This document shows, piece by piece, positions 1-11,322 of a DNA stretch of 64,000 nt. The DNA is from Selaginella moellendorffii (lineage: Eukaryota; Streptophyta; Lycopodiopsida; Selaginellales; Selaginellaceae). Numbering within the stretch: the stretch's first letter is position 1; every line of letters begins with the position of its first letter. The notes under the pieces are model-generated. The model was given only the letters and a program-made list of their open reading frames with translations, was not told the DNA's origin and searched no databases. The DNA is taken from positions 206,792 to 270,791 of the forward strand of contig NW_003314368.1 in the NCBI RefSeq assembly GCF_000143415.4, in the 5' to 3' direction. The translations under genes were made by a program, and so were the position numbers.

Positions 1-59
1 TATATGTTTTTGCTTGATTTTGTACTCCTCTTAGCAGCAGCATCAATGTCAAGGCTCTT

Positions 60-952
60 CTTCTTCAATCTCTCCAAGTCCTTATTGATGTCATACTAGA
101 GAAGCAAAAAACTTGAAATAAGTGCTTTAGCAAGTTTAATTACCTCAAATAGAATGTGCGTGTAGATATATTGAGGGAACTTGGCAGAGTTATTGTGCTT
201 TTTGGACAGCTACTGTCATGTTCAATTGGACCTTTTCCTCATCTGTGAGCTCATTTATAATCTTGCTAACATCTACTTGAAGAATGTTTTGCATAGCCAT
301 AATCGTGTGTGGAAGAGTCATTTTAACTACAGCATCTTCATATTGCATACATAACAAAAATTATGTCAATGAAGAATTTAGAGAAGAAATGAGTATACCT
401 ATTTACTGAAATCAAAGTCGTAATGAGTGCCATATGATCTTTGTCCTAGAACTCTATCACTGCAACATCTGCCATGACATAATATCTCAAAATCTCCTCA
501 TTAGTTGGATTTAGATAGTTCAAATTTATCCATAAAACTATGTCTTGAGTTAGTGATTTCCCTCTCACATAAATAGCATCTGATTAGAAAGAACCTCCTT
601 CTATTTGGCATAAGTCTCATCCCTTAAAGTGGCTTCGAATTTCATGTCAAGCCACTGCCATATCTCATTCTAAGAAGTTCTTTTCTCATTCAAAAGTATT
701 GGACCCTTCACCACAATAAATTTAGATTCTATTTGCACAAAGCCTCATTGTTGAATGGAAAATTTGAGCTAGTCCACAATGTCCACTATAGATTACACCA
801 CTAAATTTGTGATCATGCAGCATAAAGGCACTTGAGGAGGTGGAATTTTCTTCTGAAATAAATCCAAGACAACCTCCACTTTGAACTTCAAGGGACAATT
901 GAATGAGTTTGTATCCAAAACTTCTTTTTGTGCTCATGGCTTTGCTTTCCAC
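60..952 (-). pseudogene. Decayed coding stretch, family not recognised
   Basis: Read on the minus strand, this region gives peptide-like segments in shifting frames, for example NEIWQWLDMKFEATLRDETY (near 610-670) and MTLPHTIMAMQNILQVDV (near 250-330). They are separated by stop codons, several of which are TAG where glutamine would fit (for example after a segment ending VAVIEF). The longest open piece, 722-952, has no motif I know. The pattern is that of an old coding sequence broken by nonsense changes, but splicing cannot be excluded. No promoter, poly-A signal or partner gene is visible, and the left edge may lie outside the window. It could be part of a mobile-element protein or of a host gene. 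Confidence 0.35.
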
Positions 953-1311
953 TTTTCCTTTCCTTTAACCCATCCTTGGGTTCCCTTGTAGTTATTCTTT
1001 TTTGTGCAACTTAACTCTTCAAAGGGTCAAAACCATCATCATCCTCTTCTTCATCTTATTATTGCTCCTCTTCCTCTTTAGACTCATCTTCAAATAATTC
1101 AAGTTTCTTTGTTTGCTCAGGATTCTTAGTTTCCTCACTTTCTTGAGGATTACTTAATGATGCTTAAGAAAGGTTCTCTCGCTTGTGCAACTCACTAAAG
1201 TCTAGAAAGAGTAAGCATAAACTTGAGAAAAAAATAAAAATAAAATAAGATCAATAATTGCAAATCAAGGTGGTTAAGTGTAAGAATCAACTCACTTACC
1301 ACCACTTGAGT
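953..1311. other. Sequence with no recognisable gene
   Basis: AT-rich and partly CT-rich sequence (CTTC-rich around 1030-1110). Short open frames exist but none has coding character or a recognisable motif. I see nothing else here. Confidence 0.4.
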
Positions 1312-1536
1312 GCCACCACCCAAGCTGCCATCGGGGGAGCCATGGCATTGCTCCCCCTCATATGGTAGCTCAGGTGGTGGCAAGTGCCACCACTTGGAGC
1401 TGCCATGGGGGGAGCCATAGCACCCTTCCCCCTCATACAGTAGCTCGGGTGGTGGCAAGTCCCACCACTTGGACTTGCCATGAGGGGAGCCATGGCATCA
1501 CTCCCTCTCATGTAGTAATGTGATTTGTAGTTGATT
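1312..1536. repeat. Three-copy 75-bp tandem repeat
   Basis: Three consecutive diverged copies start near 1312, 1386 and 1461. Each runs from a CCACCAC core through GGGGGAGCCATGGCA and CTCCCCCTCAT to a GGTGGTGGCAAGT end. The third copy is cut short at about 1520. The open frames across it (for example 1195-1458 and 1296-1511, minus) are by-products of the repeat. Confidence 0.75.
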
Positions 1537-1785
1537 CTTGTGGTTAGGGTTTCTTAAGGTAGGCAAGCTCGATCTGCCACGAGAGCTCGGGTGGGGCTAT
1601 GGCAGTATGGAGAGAGTGCTTCTTATTTATGTGCTTGTTACTCCTTACTATGCTCAACCCACAATTTTAATGCTGATATCAGCCCTAGATCCCCCTTAAA
1701 CCCCTAAATCAATTTTGGAGAAAATGAAATAAACTTATAGTTGTAAGAATTTACTGTTATTAATGATTTAATTTTTCTTGTAAGA
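1537..1785. other. Spacer without recognisable features
   Basis: About 250 bp of AT-rich sequence between the tandem repeat and the LTR fragment. I see no gene or structured element. Confidence 0.35.
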
Positions 1786-2567
1786 TGTTATGAGACACAA
1801 ATCAAGCCCCAAAGTAGAGTAGAACGGTGCCATATAGTAATGGTTTAAATGAAAGTCCAACAAGCATAACATCTTTGGACCAAAGGCTAGCAGGAGGACT
1901 TTAATGAAGCCAGTTTGGCCAAGAAAGGAAGGAAAGGTATACCCACTTGTTGGGTGATGATATATCCAATTAAGAGTCCAAGGCTAAAGTGAATATAGAC
2001 AAACAAGTGGGGTAGTTTGGTAAAGTGTTCAAGAATTAGCTTTAGCTCCCTTGGGAGATCAAAATGGTGAATGCTCATAATCCAAGTGTGGGTGGCATTA
2101 CTTACTTGGATACTAGCGTGGCTCATTGGAATCTTGCTCTAGCCACATGGCTAGGGCACCCAAAGGTGGAAGGTGGGGAGAATACTCACGAGGCTTATAT
2201 AGGGCCATAGTGTTTCGAAATGTTGTCTCAAAGTCCCAAACACTGGAAAGGAAGAGGAGCAATCCTCTAGTGTAGAGACCAAAGATATGGGCATATGGTG
2301 AGGAAGTCCCAGATGTTAGTGGGACATAATGGTTGGGCTTGTGAGCCTTGACCTAGTAGCAATGTTGGTGAACACTGCCGTGGATAGAAAGGGATTTGGT
2401 CGGTCCAAAAAAGGGATATTGAGGAAAGTTATTCCCCATGTTTGTAGGCATCCAAAGGATGATAAAGAGTGGATTTAGGATGATCACTCATGGATGGATA
2501 GCCCAATCTTTGAGAGACGAAATTGTGATGTAGGTGGTGTTAGATCACTGGTGGAATAAAGGTGAAT
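1786..2567 (+). repeat. Fragment of a large (LARD-type) LTR lacking its minisatellite
   Basis: It starts with TG and a GAGACACAAATC block shared with the LTR starts at 54547, 56432 and 62203. It then follows those LTRs through the GGGTGATGATATATCCA, GGTGGCA and AAGTCCCAAAC landmarks. The GAGATGGAGTCC-type minisatellite present in the other copies is missing: sequence jumps from the ACCAAAGGCT block (near 1885) to GCAGGAGGACTTTAATG. The copy ends where the TRIM begins at 2568, inside a block that continues as GGGCATGG in the other copies, so its 3' part was lost after the TRIM inserted. Confidence 0.7.
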
Positions 2568-3256
2568 TGTAGCACATGTGATCATGGGATGAGATTTAGA
2601 TATACTGTCACCGTGGATCCTTGGAACCTTGGGAGATAAATGGGGATAAAATAGCCACTAAGGGCTCTCTCATCAAGCAATTGCCCCTTTTCCAGTTGGC
2701 TTAAGGGGAGAGAGATAAGGTGCACTACAGTTGGTATCGGAGCAAATGGCACGGGTTCGATTCCCATTGATTAGTGGCTACTTAAAAGTATAATATACCC
2801 TTGAGCAAGGTATATTCCTACCCCTAAAATTTGAAATCGTACGTATTGGGCATCCATGCGTACGTCCTTCCTCTTGTGTGGAGTATCCACAGACGAAGGT
2901 ATCCACCGTGGGACTGCGGTACGGGTGGATGACTAGTTGCCTCACATGGAATAGCTGGTCTACACAATGGAAGGATTGGTAGATTGAGTGCGGAAATGGA
3001 GGTGCTGGTTCCCCTTGGCTCAGTAGGGGTTGTTGGTCAATAGTCAATGAGGACATTGACATCTCTGAAGGGGGGGTGAGTGTAGCACATGTGATCATGG
3101 GATGAGATTTAGATATACTGTCACCGTGGATCCTTGGAACCTTGGGAGATAAATGGGGATAAAATAGCCACTAAGGGCTCTCTCATCAAGCAATTGCCCC
3201 TTTTCCAGTTGGCTTAAGGGGAGAGAGATAAGGTGCACTACAGTTGGTATCGGAGC
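2568..3256 (+). mobile_element. TRIM (miniature LTR retrotransposon) with identical 162-bp LTRs
   Basis: Two direct repeats of 162 bp (2568-2729 and 3081-3242) begin TGTAGCACATG and end GTGCACTACA, and read as identical. The first is followed by a primer-binding-like GTTGGTATCGGAGC (2730-2743). The second is preceded by a polypurine tract, GAAGGGGGGGTGAG (3067-3080). The 351-bp interior has no coding capacity for gag or pol. These are the defining parts of a TRIM. The second LTR is again followed by the same primer-site sequence (3243-3256), so the structure is LTR-interior-LTR-start of interior, cut by a chromovirus LTR fragment. It must depend on proteins from another element. Confidence 0.8.
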
Positions 3257-3863
3257 GGGTCCGGTACAATCCCACGAGCACCAGCTCCCCGTATCCAGCA
3301 CCTGCACGTAAAATGGTGTCAGACGGAGTCTGGCACAATTTTGGCATACCGGTGGCCTAACGCGAGAAGGAGGGTACTCCACCAACTAGAGCAGCGTGGA
3401 GCTTGGGCTTAGACCCAAGCCGGACGCAGAACAAGGAGCGACACAACCCAGCGGGAGCCAAACTAATGTCTCAGGTGGTCGGACATGCATTCCAACCACT
3501 ATCCCTACTATACATTTGGAACCCCCCACAGCCCCCCCCCCTTGAGGGACACACGCTTTGGGCTTTCACCCCAAGCCTCCCTTAGTACCAGGAGTTAGTC
3601 TCTGGGACAAGTCCGAAACTTACTAAATATGGAATGTCCTTAGATTGCGAATTTGGACATGGGATGAACACCATTGTGTTCAGGCCGATCTCTACATTCC
3701 GTAGATATGCCAAATGAGCTAATCTAGACACTTTCCATAAATAGCATTTGGGACCAAAATGAGACCAACACAAAAGGCGTGATAGCGAGGGTGTTTGGCA
3801 AACACGGTAAGCTATCATCTAGTGAATATTGAGGGACTAGTCTCAATATCACGGGGGTTCTTG
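3257..3863 (-). repeat. Partial chromovirus LTR (array family)
   Basis: From GGGTCCGGTACAATCCCACG to CACGGGGGTTCTTGATAC this matches the inner part of the LTRs at 4167, 10321, 16458 and 22893 almost base for base. Both ends are internal to the LTR, so it is a broken copy. Minus orientation is inferred from the neighbouring elements of this family. Confidence 0.8.
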
Positions 3864-4166
3864 ATACGTGTCCACAGGAACCCGAGGTTCAGGGCCTTGG
3901 GCCACTGAACGAAGGAACGGTGCCAAACTCCCAAGCGTGATGCTAAGGAGTGATGGAACCGGATCACGGAGCAACTCCCGAGCATATAGCCCAAGGAGCG
4001 AAGGGACAGGGGCCCGGAGCGACTTGGAACAGTCCTAGAGCAACCAGCATCCCAATGCCAGGACCAGCACGCAAAATGGAGCCAAACGGAGTCTGGCGCT
4101 ATTTCGGCATACCGGTGGCCTAACGTGAGAATATGGGTACTCCACCAGCTAGCATGGAATGGAACT
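3864..4166 (-). repeat. LTR fragment of a related, diverged family
   Basis: It resembles the array LTRs in landmarks only (GCACGCAAAATGG, GGAGTCTGGC, GGCATACCGGTGGCCTAAC, GGTACTCCACCA). It is clearly diverged in between and carries an extra block with CAGGGCCTTGGGCC. The same family appears inverted at 26102-26603. It sits directly left of the first array LTR. Confidence 0.6.
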
Positions 4167-5185
4167 TGTAGCACCTGAATTTGGAGCCGAACTCCAAGCC
4201 CGTTGCGCTACGAAACGAGGGTCCGGTACAATCCCACGAGCACCAGCTCCCCGTATCCAGCACCTGCACGCAAAATGGTGTCAGACGGAGTCTGGCACAA
4301 TTTTGGCATACCGGTGGCCTAACGCGAGAAGGAGGGTACTCCACCAACTAGAGCAGCGTGGAGCTTGGGCTTAGACCCAAGCCGGACGCAGAACAAGGAG
4401 CGACACAGCCCAGCGGGAGCCAAACTAATGTCTCAGGTGGTCGGACATGCATTCCAACCACTATCCCTACTATACATTTGGAACCCCCCACAGCCCCCCC
4501 CCCTTGAGGGACACACGCTTTGGGCTTTCACCCCAAGCCTCCCTTAGTACCAGGAGTTAGTCTCTGGGACAAGTCCGAAACTTACTAAATATGGAATGTC
4601 CTTAGATTGCGAATTTGGACATGGGATGAACACCATTGTGTTCAGGCCGATCTCTACATTCCGTAGATATGCCAAATGAGCTAATCTAGACACTTTCCAT
4701 AAATAGCATTTGGGACCAAAATGAGACCAACACAAAAGGCGTGATAGCGAGGGTGTTTGGCAAACACGGTAAGCTATCATCTAGTGAATATTGAGGGACT
4801 AGTCTCAATATCACGGGGGTTCTTGATACTAGCAAGTGCAAGCCAATGATACGAGTTTCTCAAACCAGGCCGAGTATGCTCAGCAAGAAACACATAGGGT
4901 TCCTACCTTATGTTTATCCAATTTAAGTGCACGATCATTGACTAGTTTCTCAACTAGCTCAAGTGGGAACGATAAAGGGAACCAACTGTCGCCGACAAGG
5001 AAATGACCAACGGAGTTAGCCACCCTTGCTGCTCTGAGTACCACTCAGCTTACAAAGGATTGATACATCCCTGCCCGCAGGGATATAGGGAGAAGCCCAG
5101 AGGCCCAACTGCCCCTGAGCAAGAAATCAACCCCGTCGGGAAGATTTAGACAACTATTATAAACTGGCAGATTAAGTTGTTTACA
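4167..5185 (-). repeat. Array LTR 1 (3' LTR of element 1), 1,019 bp
   Basis: On the plus strand it runs from TGTAGCACCTGAATTTGG to AAGTTGTTTACA, so in element orientation it is TGTAAACAACTT...CTACA. The right edge abuts a pyrimidine run, C6T17 around 5194-5216, which is the polypurine tract of the minus-strand element. Compared with LTR3 it lacks the stretch from ACCAACTGT to GTCGCCGAC. The five bases to its left are GAACT, a candidate target duplication whose partner was lost with the right end of the array. Confidence 0.85.
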
Positions 5186-8100
5186 CGACCACGCCCCCCT
5201 TTTTTTTTTTTTTTGAAAAGGAGTCATCGAGAGAGAGGCGGGGACTTGTGATCAGTCTATAATAGGTATCCCCATGGTTATGGATTGGACCCATGCACCG
5301 AAGTGCCGAAGTCAGCCTGCCAAAACTGACCCAAGTACAATTGATCGAGAGAAACGACACTTTGAGTGATAGAAATATTTTACTTTATTAAGTTGCAAGA
5401 TTTATTACAAAAGCTAGTCTTTATTACTATTCTCATACTCCGTGACAAGCTCACGAGCATGGGTAAGATTACTAAGAGGTTCCCAAGTTGATTCACAAGT
5501 CGGGTAACCTTTCCACTTAACTAAATATTCCTTGGAACGACCACCACGAGCTTTGCGGGACAAGAGAATCGCTTCGACCTCATACTCCATATCACCATCC
5601 ACAACTTCCAGAGGGGGACGAATGTCCATAGAGCGATCCGCATTAACACGATATGGTGCCAATAAACTGACATGAAACACATCATGTACATGGGACAACT
5701 CATCCGGAAGATCCAACTTATAGGATACATCACCAACTTGTGCCAACACCCGATAGGGTCCAACATATCTCGGCAAGAGCTTCCGAGACAAAGAACCCTT
5801 GATGTTCAAGTTCCGGGAAGATAGCCACACCTGATCTCCCACTAGATAGGATACATCCCGACGATGCTGATCCTTATCACGTCGATACCTATCCTGAGCT
5901 TTGCCCATCGCCTCGGTAGCTTTAGACCAACCTTGGCGTAGCTGCTCCGCATAAGTTTCCACGGCTGGGACCAACACTTCGGTCATTGGTTTCGGGACAA
6001 CGATCTGTTGAGGAACCCCACGAGCATTCCCTTGCAGCATCTCCCATGGAGAACAGCCTATAGCGCTGTGAAATGTGTTGTTATAACATATTTCTGCCGT
6101 ATCCAAATGCTCAACCCAGTCGCGTTGGTCTGCCGCGACATAGTACCGCAGATAATCCTCAACTTGAGCATTCACGCGTTCGGTCTGCCCATCAGTTTGA
6201 GGATGATAAGCCGTACTAAACTTCAACTTGGTACCAAACAACTGGAACAGGGTTCCCCAAAACTTCCCCGTAAACCTCGAATCTCTATCTGAGATCATTT
6301 CTTCAGGAAGACCACGAACCCGCACTACTTCATGGAAAAAGAGCTTTGCTGCTTGTTTCGCATTTACTGTTCCCACAGTTGGAACGAAGTGTGCAATCTT
6401 TGACAACCGATCCACAACCACCATCAAAGTATCATAACCCTTAGACTTCGGCAAGCAAGTGACGAAATCAAGTGTCACACTTTGAAATGGCCATGCCGGT
6501 GCTGGAATGCACTGCAACTTTCCAGCCTGCTTCTCAGTTCTGCGCTTACATTGCTGGCATACAGGACAGGAACGGACATAGTCCGCTACATCATCTTCCA
6601 TACCAGACCAGAAAAATCCCTTTTTCAATGAAGCCAGAGTCTTTCGCTGTCCACCATGTCCCGCTGCTGGAACATCGTGATGTTCCCGCAGAAATAACTG
6701 CTGAAGATCCTTAGAGGGAAGATACAATCTTTCTTGCTTATAGAATATAAGCCCATCCCGAACTGAGAAGTGAAGCTTCGCATTAGTGCGACTAGCAACT
6801 TTTGCTGCTTCGCTACCAGGGCTCTGCTTCAACAACCCCGCACGGCATAAGATTGCCTTCGCCAATGGATCACTTCCATACGAAGCCCGAACGTCCTTCA
6901 ACCAGTCTGAACTAATTGCCGATATTGCCCGGAACTGAGCTTGACGACTCAACGCATCCGGAACAATATTGTCTTTACCAGGTTTATATATGATTTCAAT
7001 ATCATATCTAGCAAGCTTCTCTTGCCAACGAGCCTGCTTCGGCGTAAGCTTAGGCTGCGTAGCAAAGTAGCTTAGTGTGTTACTATCTGTATAAACCTTG
7101 GTATGTCCACCCAAGTAGTGTCTCCAGTGTTCCAGGGCCGACACTATAGCAAACATCTCTTTCTCATGCGTTGGCCATCTTCGTTGGGTCTCATCCAATT
7201 TCTTGGAATAGAACGCAACGGGACAACCATGTCGCCTTAACGTAACACCAACCGCTTTGTCACAATCTTGCTGCAACACGGCACCAATAGCATAGCCAGA
7301 TGCATCACAATGCACTTCGAAGGGTTTATCAAGATCTGGGATCCTGAGAACAGGAACCGTAGTCAAGATCTCCTTCAACCGTGCAAAAGCACGCTGGCAA
7401 ACTGGTGTCCAATGAAACGGAATGCTACTCTTCGTCAACTCAGTCAACGGAAGAGCAATCCTTGCAAAATTGCGGACAAACTTACGATAGTATCCCGCCA
7501 AACCGAGAAAGGATCGAACATCTGATACAGTGGTCGGAACTTCCCAGGACTTCACTGCTTCCACCTTCTTTGGATCGACCTCAATCACGCCACCACCAAC
7601 TATATGTCCGAGAAAGTTTACGCGCAATTGTCCAAAAGCGCATTTACTTTCCTTAGCATACAGTTTGTGTTCGCGCAACTTCTGAAACACCAGCTCCAAG
7701 TGTTTCAAATGATCCTCCAACGTTTCACTAAAGACTAGAACATCGTCAATATACAGGACAACAAATGCATCCAAGTAATCTCCGAATATTCTATCCATCA
7801 TAGTGCTGAACGTTGCCGGAGCATTGCATAATCCAAATGGCATGACAAGGAACTCATAAGATCCATACCGAGTCTTAAAGGCTGTCTTCTCCACATCCTG
7901 ATTTGCCACCCGTATCTGATGATACCCGGACCGCAAATCAAGTCGCGTAAAATACTTAGCCTTTAAGAGTTGGTCAAACAAGTCATCAATGCGAGGCAAA
8001 GGATAACTGTTTTTAACCGTGATCTTGTTGAGTGCCCGATAGTCAATACACATCCTCATGGTTCCATCCTTTTTCATAACGAAGAGGACCGGCGCTCCAT

Positions 8101-10320
8101 AAGGTGACTTGCTTGGTCGGATATGACCTTTGTCAAGAAGCTCCATGAGTTGCTTCTTGAGTTCAGCCATCTCCTTGATGTTCAACCGATATGGAGCTTT
8201 CGTAGGTGGTTTAGAACCCGGAATAATCTCAATCCGATGATCAACCTCACGGCTAGGTGGTAGCCCTGGCGGCAAATCCTTCGGAAAGATATCCTGATTC
8301 CTCGCCAACAACTCCAATATCCTTTGTGGTACAGGATCAACCCCGTCGCCGATTCGAATTGAGTCACCCACACTCTCAGCTTCTATCACTTGAACCCAAA
8401 AGGTTTGACATCCCCTCTTAGTTGCTTTTTGAGCGGCCCTCGCAGTCAGGAACTTTGCATCCCAATCCTTTGAGGAACGCTTTTGCAACTGAAAGGATAC
8501 ATCAGGATGTCCTTCTGACTTCAACGTGATACGACTTTGTCCAGCACCATAAATCCCTTTTATATACTTGTTGAAGAAATCCATACCAAACACCATCTGA
8601 AAATCTGGTATCTTCAACACTACCAAGTCCACTCTTTCTTTCCACTTGGATATCTTTATTGGAACATCACTCACAAACTTTCTGGCTACTTGCCCACCTT
8701 CCGCAAACCGGAAGTGCATAGGCGACATTTGCTCAGCATTCAATCCTAACAACTTAACTAAGTCTTCGGATATCACACTGTGCGTAGCTCCCGTGTCAAT
8801 CATCACTCGGATTCGGTGTCCACGGACAAAGCCTACCAGATACATCAACGGATCAGTGTTTGCATTGACTGCAAGAAAAGCTTGAGGAAAGCAACGAAAG
8901 TTACTCACCTCCTCTTCCTCATAGTCTGCATTGACCAACTCGTCAACCCCTTCAGCTTCGCCACCACCGTCTTCTCTCATGACATTAACCCGAGACCTTG
9001 TCTTATGCTTGTTGGGACATTCCGAGGACCTATGTCCCGACTCTCCACAATGGAAGCAATGACCCACACTACCCGTTCCGCTAGGAGCAGGTTTTGTAGG
9101 TTGCTGCTGCTTGTACCCACCAGGAGGAGGAACAGAGGGCCTAGGACCAGAAGAAGCTGCTGGTGGTCTCCAACCACCACCACCTTTATTCACCGTAGCT
9201 TGTGAGCCCCCAGGGCGGTACCTACTTTCCACCCTTTGTTTCCGATCACCTTGCCTATTCCCAGAATTTTTATTCTTGTCCGAGTTACCAGCATACGATT
9301 GCTGATATTGTTCTATGAGCGAGTGACTAAAGGCAACTTGCTGTGCTGCCTCTTTACACTCCAGGTACGTCTTCGGCTTAAACTTCAAAATCTCATTTCG
9401 AGAAAGTGAACTTAAACCCTCCAGGAAATAACTCCGAGCATCTTCGTCACTCATATTTGCAATCATAATGCGCTTCTGAGCAAACGCATTAACGTAATGC
9501 ATAAGGTCCCCTCGCTGCTTTAACCGCCGCAGCTCTGCGCGAAGTCTCAGACCAAGATCATCCGGCAAGTATTCCTTACGGATACGAGACCGCATCTTGG
9601 TCCAACTTCTAGTCTGCCCTTTTTCAGCACACACCTGGCGCCACCAAGTTTTGGCATGATCGGTGAGAAAGGATTGCGCGCACGCAACTTTCGTACGATC
9701 ATCTACGTCTGCCGCTATGAAGTAGTTCTCCATATCGTAGACCCAGTCTTCCAAAACCTGATAGTCCCGCATGCCTCTGAAATTGGGTGGTTTCGGAGGC
9801 TTGAACTTTGAAACTCGTGCAACCGGGGGCGGCTGCAGAACTTCATCGTCCTCAGAACTTGAAGAGGAGTCTGGTTGCTTAGGCTTAGCTGGTTTAGCTG
9901 CCTCAGCTTCTTTCTTCCTTTTCTTGTTCTCCTTCTTCAATTTGCGAATCTCCTTTCGCAAATTCTCGATCTCGACTTCCTGAGCCGTACGCTGCAATGC
10001 CGCAGCATCTGGCTCATCCTCTTTTGACTCAGCCTCAACCTCTTCCGCAGCATCTCTAATAGGAGTTTCCTCCTCTCGATTCGCCTGTCTAGAGGTTTCA
10101 GCGTCATCAGCACGGTTCCTCTTCACCATCCTGCTAGCTGCATGCATGCCTCTATCAGTAACTGAACATGCATACAACGTTCTTACCGAATGGTGCAATC
10201 CAACTAATCCTACACAGGTCGCTTCGGATCTACTAGAAAAGTCTCTGCGTATGCAACTTGAGTCAGAAAATCCGACAAAAGTTGGATAGAAATCGCTGAG
10301 ACAATTCCTCTGATACCAAA
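5186..10320 (-). mobile_element. Chromovirus (Ty3-type) internal region 1
   Basis: The internal region is 5,135 bp on the minus strand. At its right edge the sequence complementary to TTTGGTATCAGAGG (10307-10320) touches the LTR and is the primer-binding site for initiator tRNA-Met. At its left edge an A17G6 polypurine tract precedes the 3' LTR. Between the stop codon (5414) and that tract lie about 200 bp of untranslated sequence. It is the only one of the three tandem internal regions with an uninterrupted polyprotein frame. Confidence 0.9.
5414..10129 (-). CDS. Ty3/chromovirus Gag-Pol polyprotein, intact frame
   Basis: The open frame gives 1,571 residues from the chosen ATG (MVKRNRADD, at 10129). 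The frame stays open 67 codons further upstream, into the primer site and LTR, without a better ATG. Numbering from the frame opening at 10330: a lysine-rich coiled segment (about 118-150); Gag with [14 protein letters not shown] (221-234); a zinc knuckle C425-C428-H433-C438; aspartic protease IDTGA (511-515); reverse transcriptase with YIDD (860-863); RNase H with D1009 and TD (1081-1082); an integrase zinc region with C1255 and C1258; integrase core D1288, D1348, E1384 (D,D-35-E); and a C-terminal chromodomain (about 1582-1633, EYLVKWKGY). The chromodomain marks a chromovirus. All catalytic residues are present. Whether it is expressed cannot be told from sequence. Confidence 0.93.
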   Translation of the reverse strand: MVKRNRADDAETSRQANREEETPIRDAAEEVEAESKEDEPDAAALQRTAQEVEIENLRKEIRKLKKENKKRKKEAEAAKPAKPKQPDSSSSSEDDEVLQPPPVARVSKFKPPKPPNFRGMRDYQVLEDWVYDMENYFIAADVDDRTKVACAQSFLTDHAKTWWRQVCAEKGQTRSWTKMRSRIRKEYLPDDLGLRLRAELRRLKQRGDLMHYVNAFAQKRIMIANMSDEDARSYFLEGLSSLSRNEILKFKPKTYLECKEAAQQVAFSHSLIEQYQQSYAGNSDKNKNSGNRQGDRKQRVESRYRPGGSQATVNKGGGGWRPPAASSGPRPSVPPPGGYKQQQPTKPAPSGTGSVGHCFHCGESGHRSSECPNKHKTRSRVNVMREDGGGEAEGVDELVNADYEEEEVSNFRCFPQAFLAVNANTDPLMYLVGFVRGHRIRVMIDTGATHSVISEDLVKLLGLNAEQMSPMHFRFAEGGQVARKFVSDVPIKISKWKERVDLVVLKIPDFQMVFGMDFFNKYIKGIYGAGQSRITLKSEGHPDVSFQLQKRSSKDWDAKFLTARAAQKATKRGCQTFWVQVIEAESVGDSIRIGDGVDPVPQRILELLARNQDIFPKDLPPGLPPSREVDHRIEIIPGSKPPTKAPYRLNIKEMAELKKQLMELLDKGHIRPSKSPYGAPVLFVMKKDGTMRMCIDYRALNKITVKNSYPLPRIDDLFDQLLKAKYFTRLDLRSGYHQIRVANQDVEKTAFKTRYGSYEFLVMPFGLCNAPATFSTMMDRIFGDYLDAFVVLYIDDVLVFSETLEDHLKHLELVFQKLREHKLYAKESKCAFGQLRVNFLGHIVGGGVIEVDPKKVEAVKSWEVPTTVSDVRSFLGLAGYYRKFVRNFARIALPLTELTKSSIPFHWTPVCQRAFARLKEILTTVPVLRIPDLDKPFEVHCDASGYAIGAVLQQDCDKAVGVTLRRHGCPVAFYSKKLDETQRRWPTHEKEMFAIVSALEHWRHYLGGHTKVYTDSNTLSYFATQPKLTPKQARWQEKLARYDIEIIYKPGKDNIVPDALSRQAQFRAISAISSDWLKDVRASYGSDPLAKAILCRAGLLKQSPGSEAAKVASRTNAKLHFSVRDGLIFYKQERLYLPSKDLQQLFLREHHDVPAAGHGGQRKTLASLKKGFFWSGMEDDVADYVRSCPVCQQCKRRTEKQAGKLQCIPAPAWPFQSVTLDFVTCLPKSKGYDTLMVVVDRLSKIAHFVPTVGTVNAKQAAKLFFHEVVRVRGLPEEMISDRDSRFTGKFWGTLFQLFGTKLKFSTAYHPQTDGQTERVNAQVEDYLRYYVAADQRDWVEHLDTAEICYNNTFHSAIGCSPWEMLQGNARGVPQQIVVPKPMTEVLVPAVETYAEQLRQGWSKATEAMGKAQDRYRRDKDQHRRDVSYLVGDQVWLSSRNLNIKGSLSRKLLPRYVGPYRVLAQVGDVSYKLDLPDELSHVHDVFHVSLLAPYRVNADRSMDIRPPLEVVDGDMEYEVEAILLSRKARGGRSKEYLVKWKGYPTCESTWEPLSNLTHARELVTEYENSNKD

Positions 10321-11322
10321 TGTAGCGCACCTGAATTTGGAGCCGAACTCCAAGCCCGTTGCGCTACGAAACGAGGGTCCGGTACAATCCCACGAGCACC
10401 AGCTCCCCGTATCCAGCACCTGCACGCAAAATGGTGTCAGACGGAGTCTGGCACAATTTTGGCATACCGGTGGCCTAACGCGAGAAGGAGGGTACTCCAC
10501 CAACTAGAGCAGCGTGGAGCTTGGGCTTAGACCCAAGCCGGACGCAGAACAAGGAGCGACACAGCCCAGCGGGAGCCAAACTAATGTCTCAGGTGGTCGG
10601 ACATGCATTCCAACCACTATCCCTACTATACATTTGGAACCCCCCACAGCCCCCCCCCCTTGAGGGACACACGCTTTGGGCTTTCACCCCAAGCCTCCCT
10701 TAGTACCAGGAGTTAGTCTCTGGGACAAGTCCGAAACTTACTAAATATGGAATGTCCTTAGATTGCGAATTTGGACATGGGATGAACACCATTGTGTTCA
10801 GGCCGATCTCTACATTCCGTAGATATGCCAAATGAGCTAATCTAGACACTTTCCATAAATAGCATTTGGGACCAAAATGAGACCAACACAAAAGGCGTGA
10901 TAGCGAGGGTGTTTGGCAAACACGGTAAGCTATCATCTAGTGAATATTGAGGGACTAGTCTCAATATCACGGGGGTTCTTGATACTAGCAAGTGCAAGCC
11001 AATGATACGAGTTTCTCAAACCAGGCCGAGTATGCTCAGCAAGAAACACATAGGGTTCCTACCTTATGTTTATCCAATTTAAGTGCACGATCATTGACCA
11101 GTTTCTCAACTAGCTCAAGTGGGAACGATAAAGGGAACCAACTGTACCGACCTTCTGCCGTCATGGCAGTAAGGAAAGAGTGTCCGTAAGGACTAGCCGA
11201 CAAGTATCTTTCGATACCCGAAGTCACATTCGCGACACTGCCCAACTGCCCCTGAGCAAGAAATCAACCCCGTCGGGAAGATTTAGACAACTATTATAAA
11301 CTGGCAGATTAAGTTGTTTACA
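10321..11322 (-). repeat. Array LTR 2, 1,002 bp, shared by elements 1 and 2
   Basis: It begins TGTAGCGCACCTG and ends GTTGTTTACA. It serves as 5' LTR of element 1 and 3' LTR of element 2; there is no second LTR or target duplication between the two internal regions. Relative to LTR3 it lacks the stretch between GCGACACT and GCCCAACTGCCCC, a different deletion from that in LTR1. Confidence 0.88.

Noticed and set aside
8780-9205. Plus-strand frames inside the chromovirus internal regions (repeated in all three units)
   Set aside because: They are antisense shadows of the polyprotein gene with no motifs of their own.
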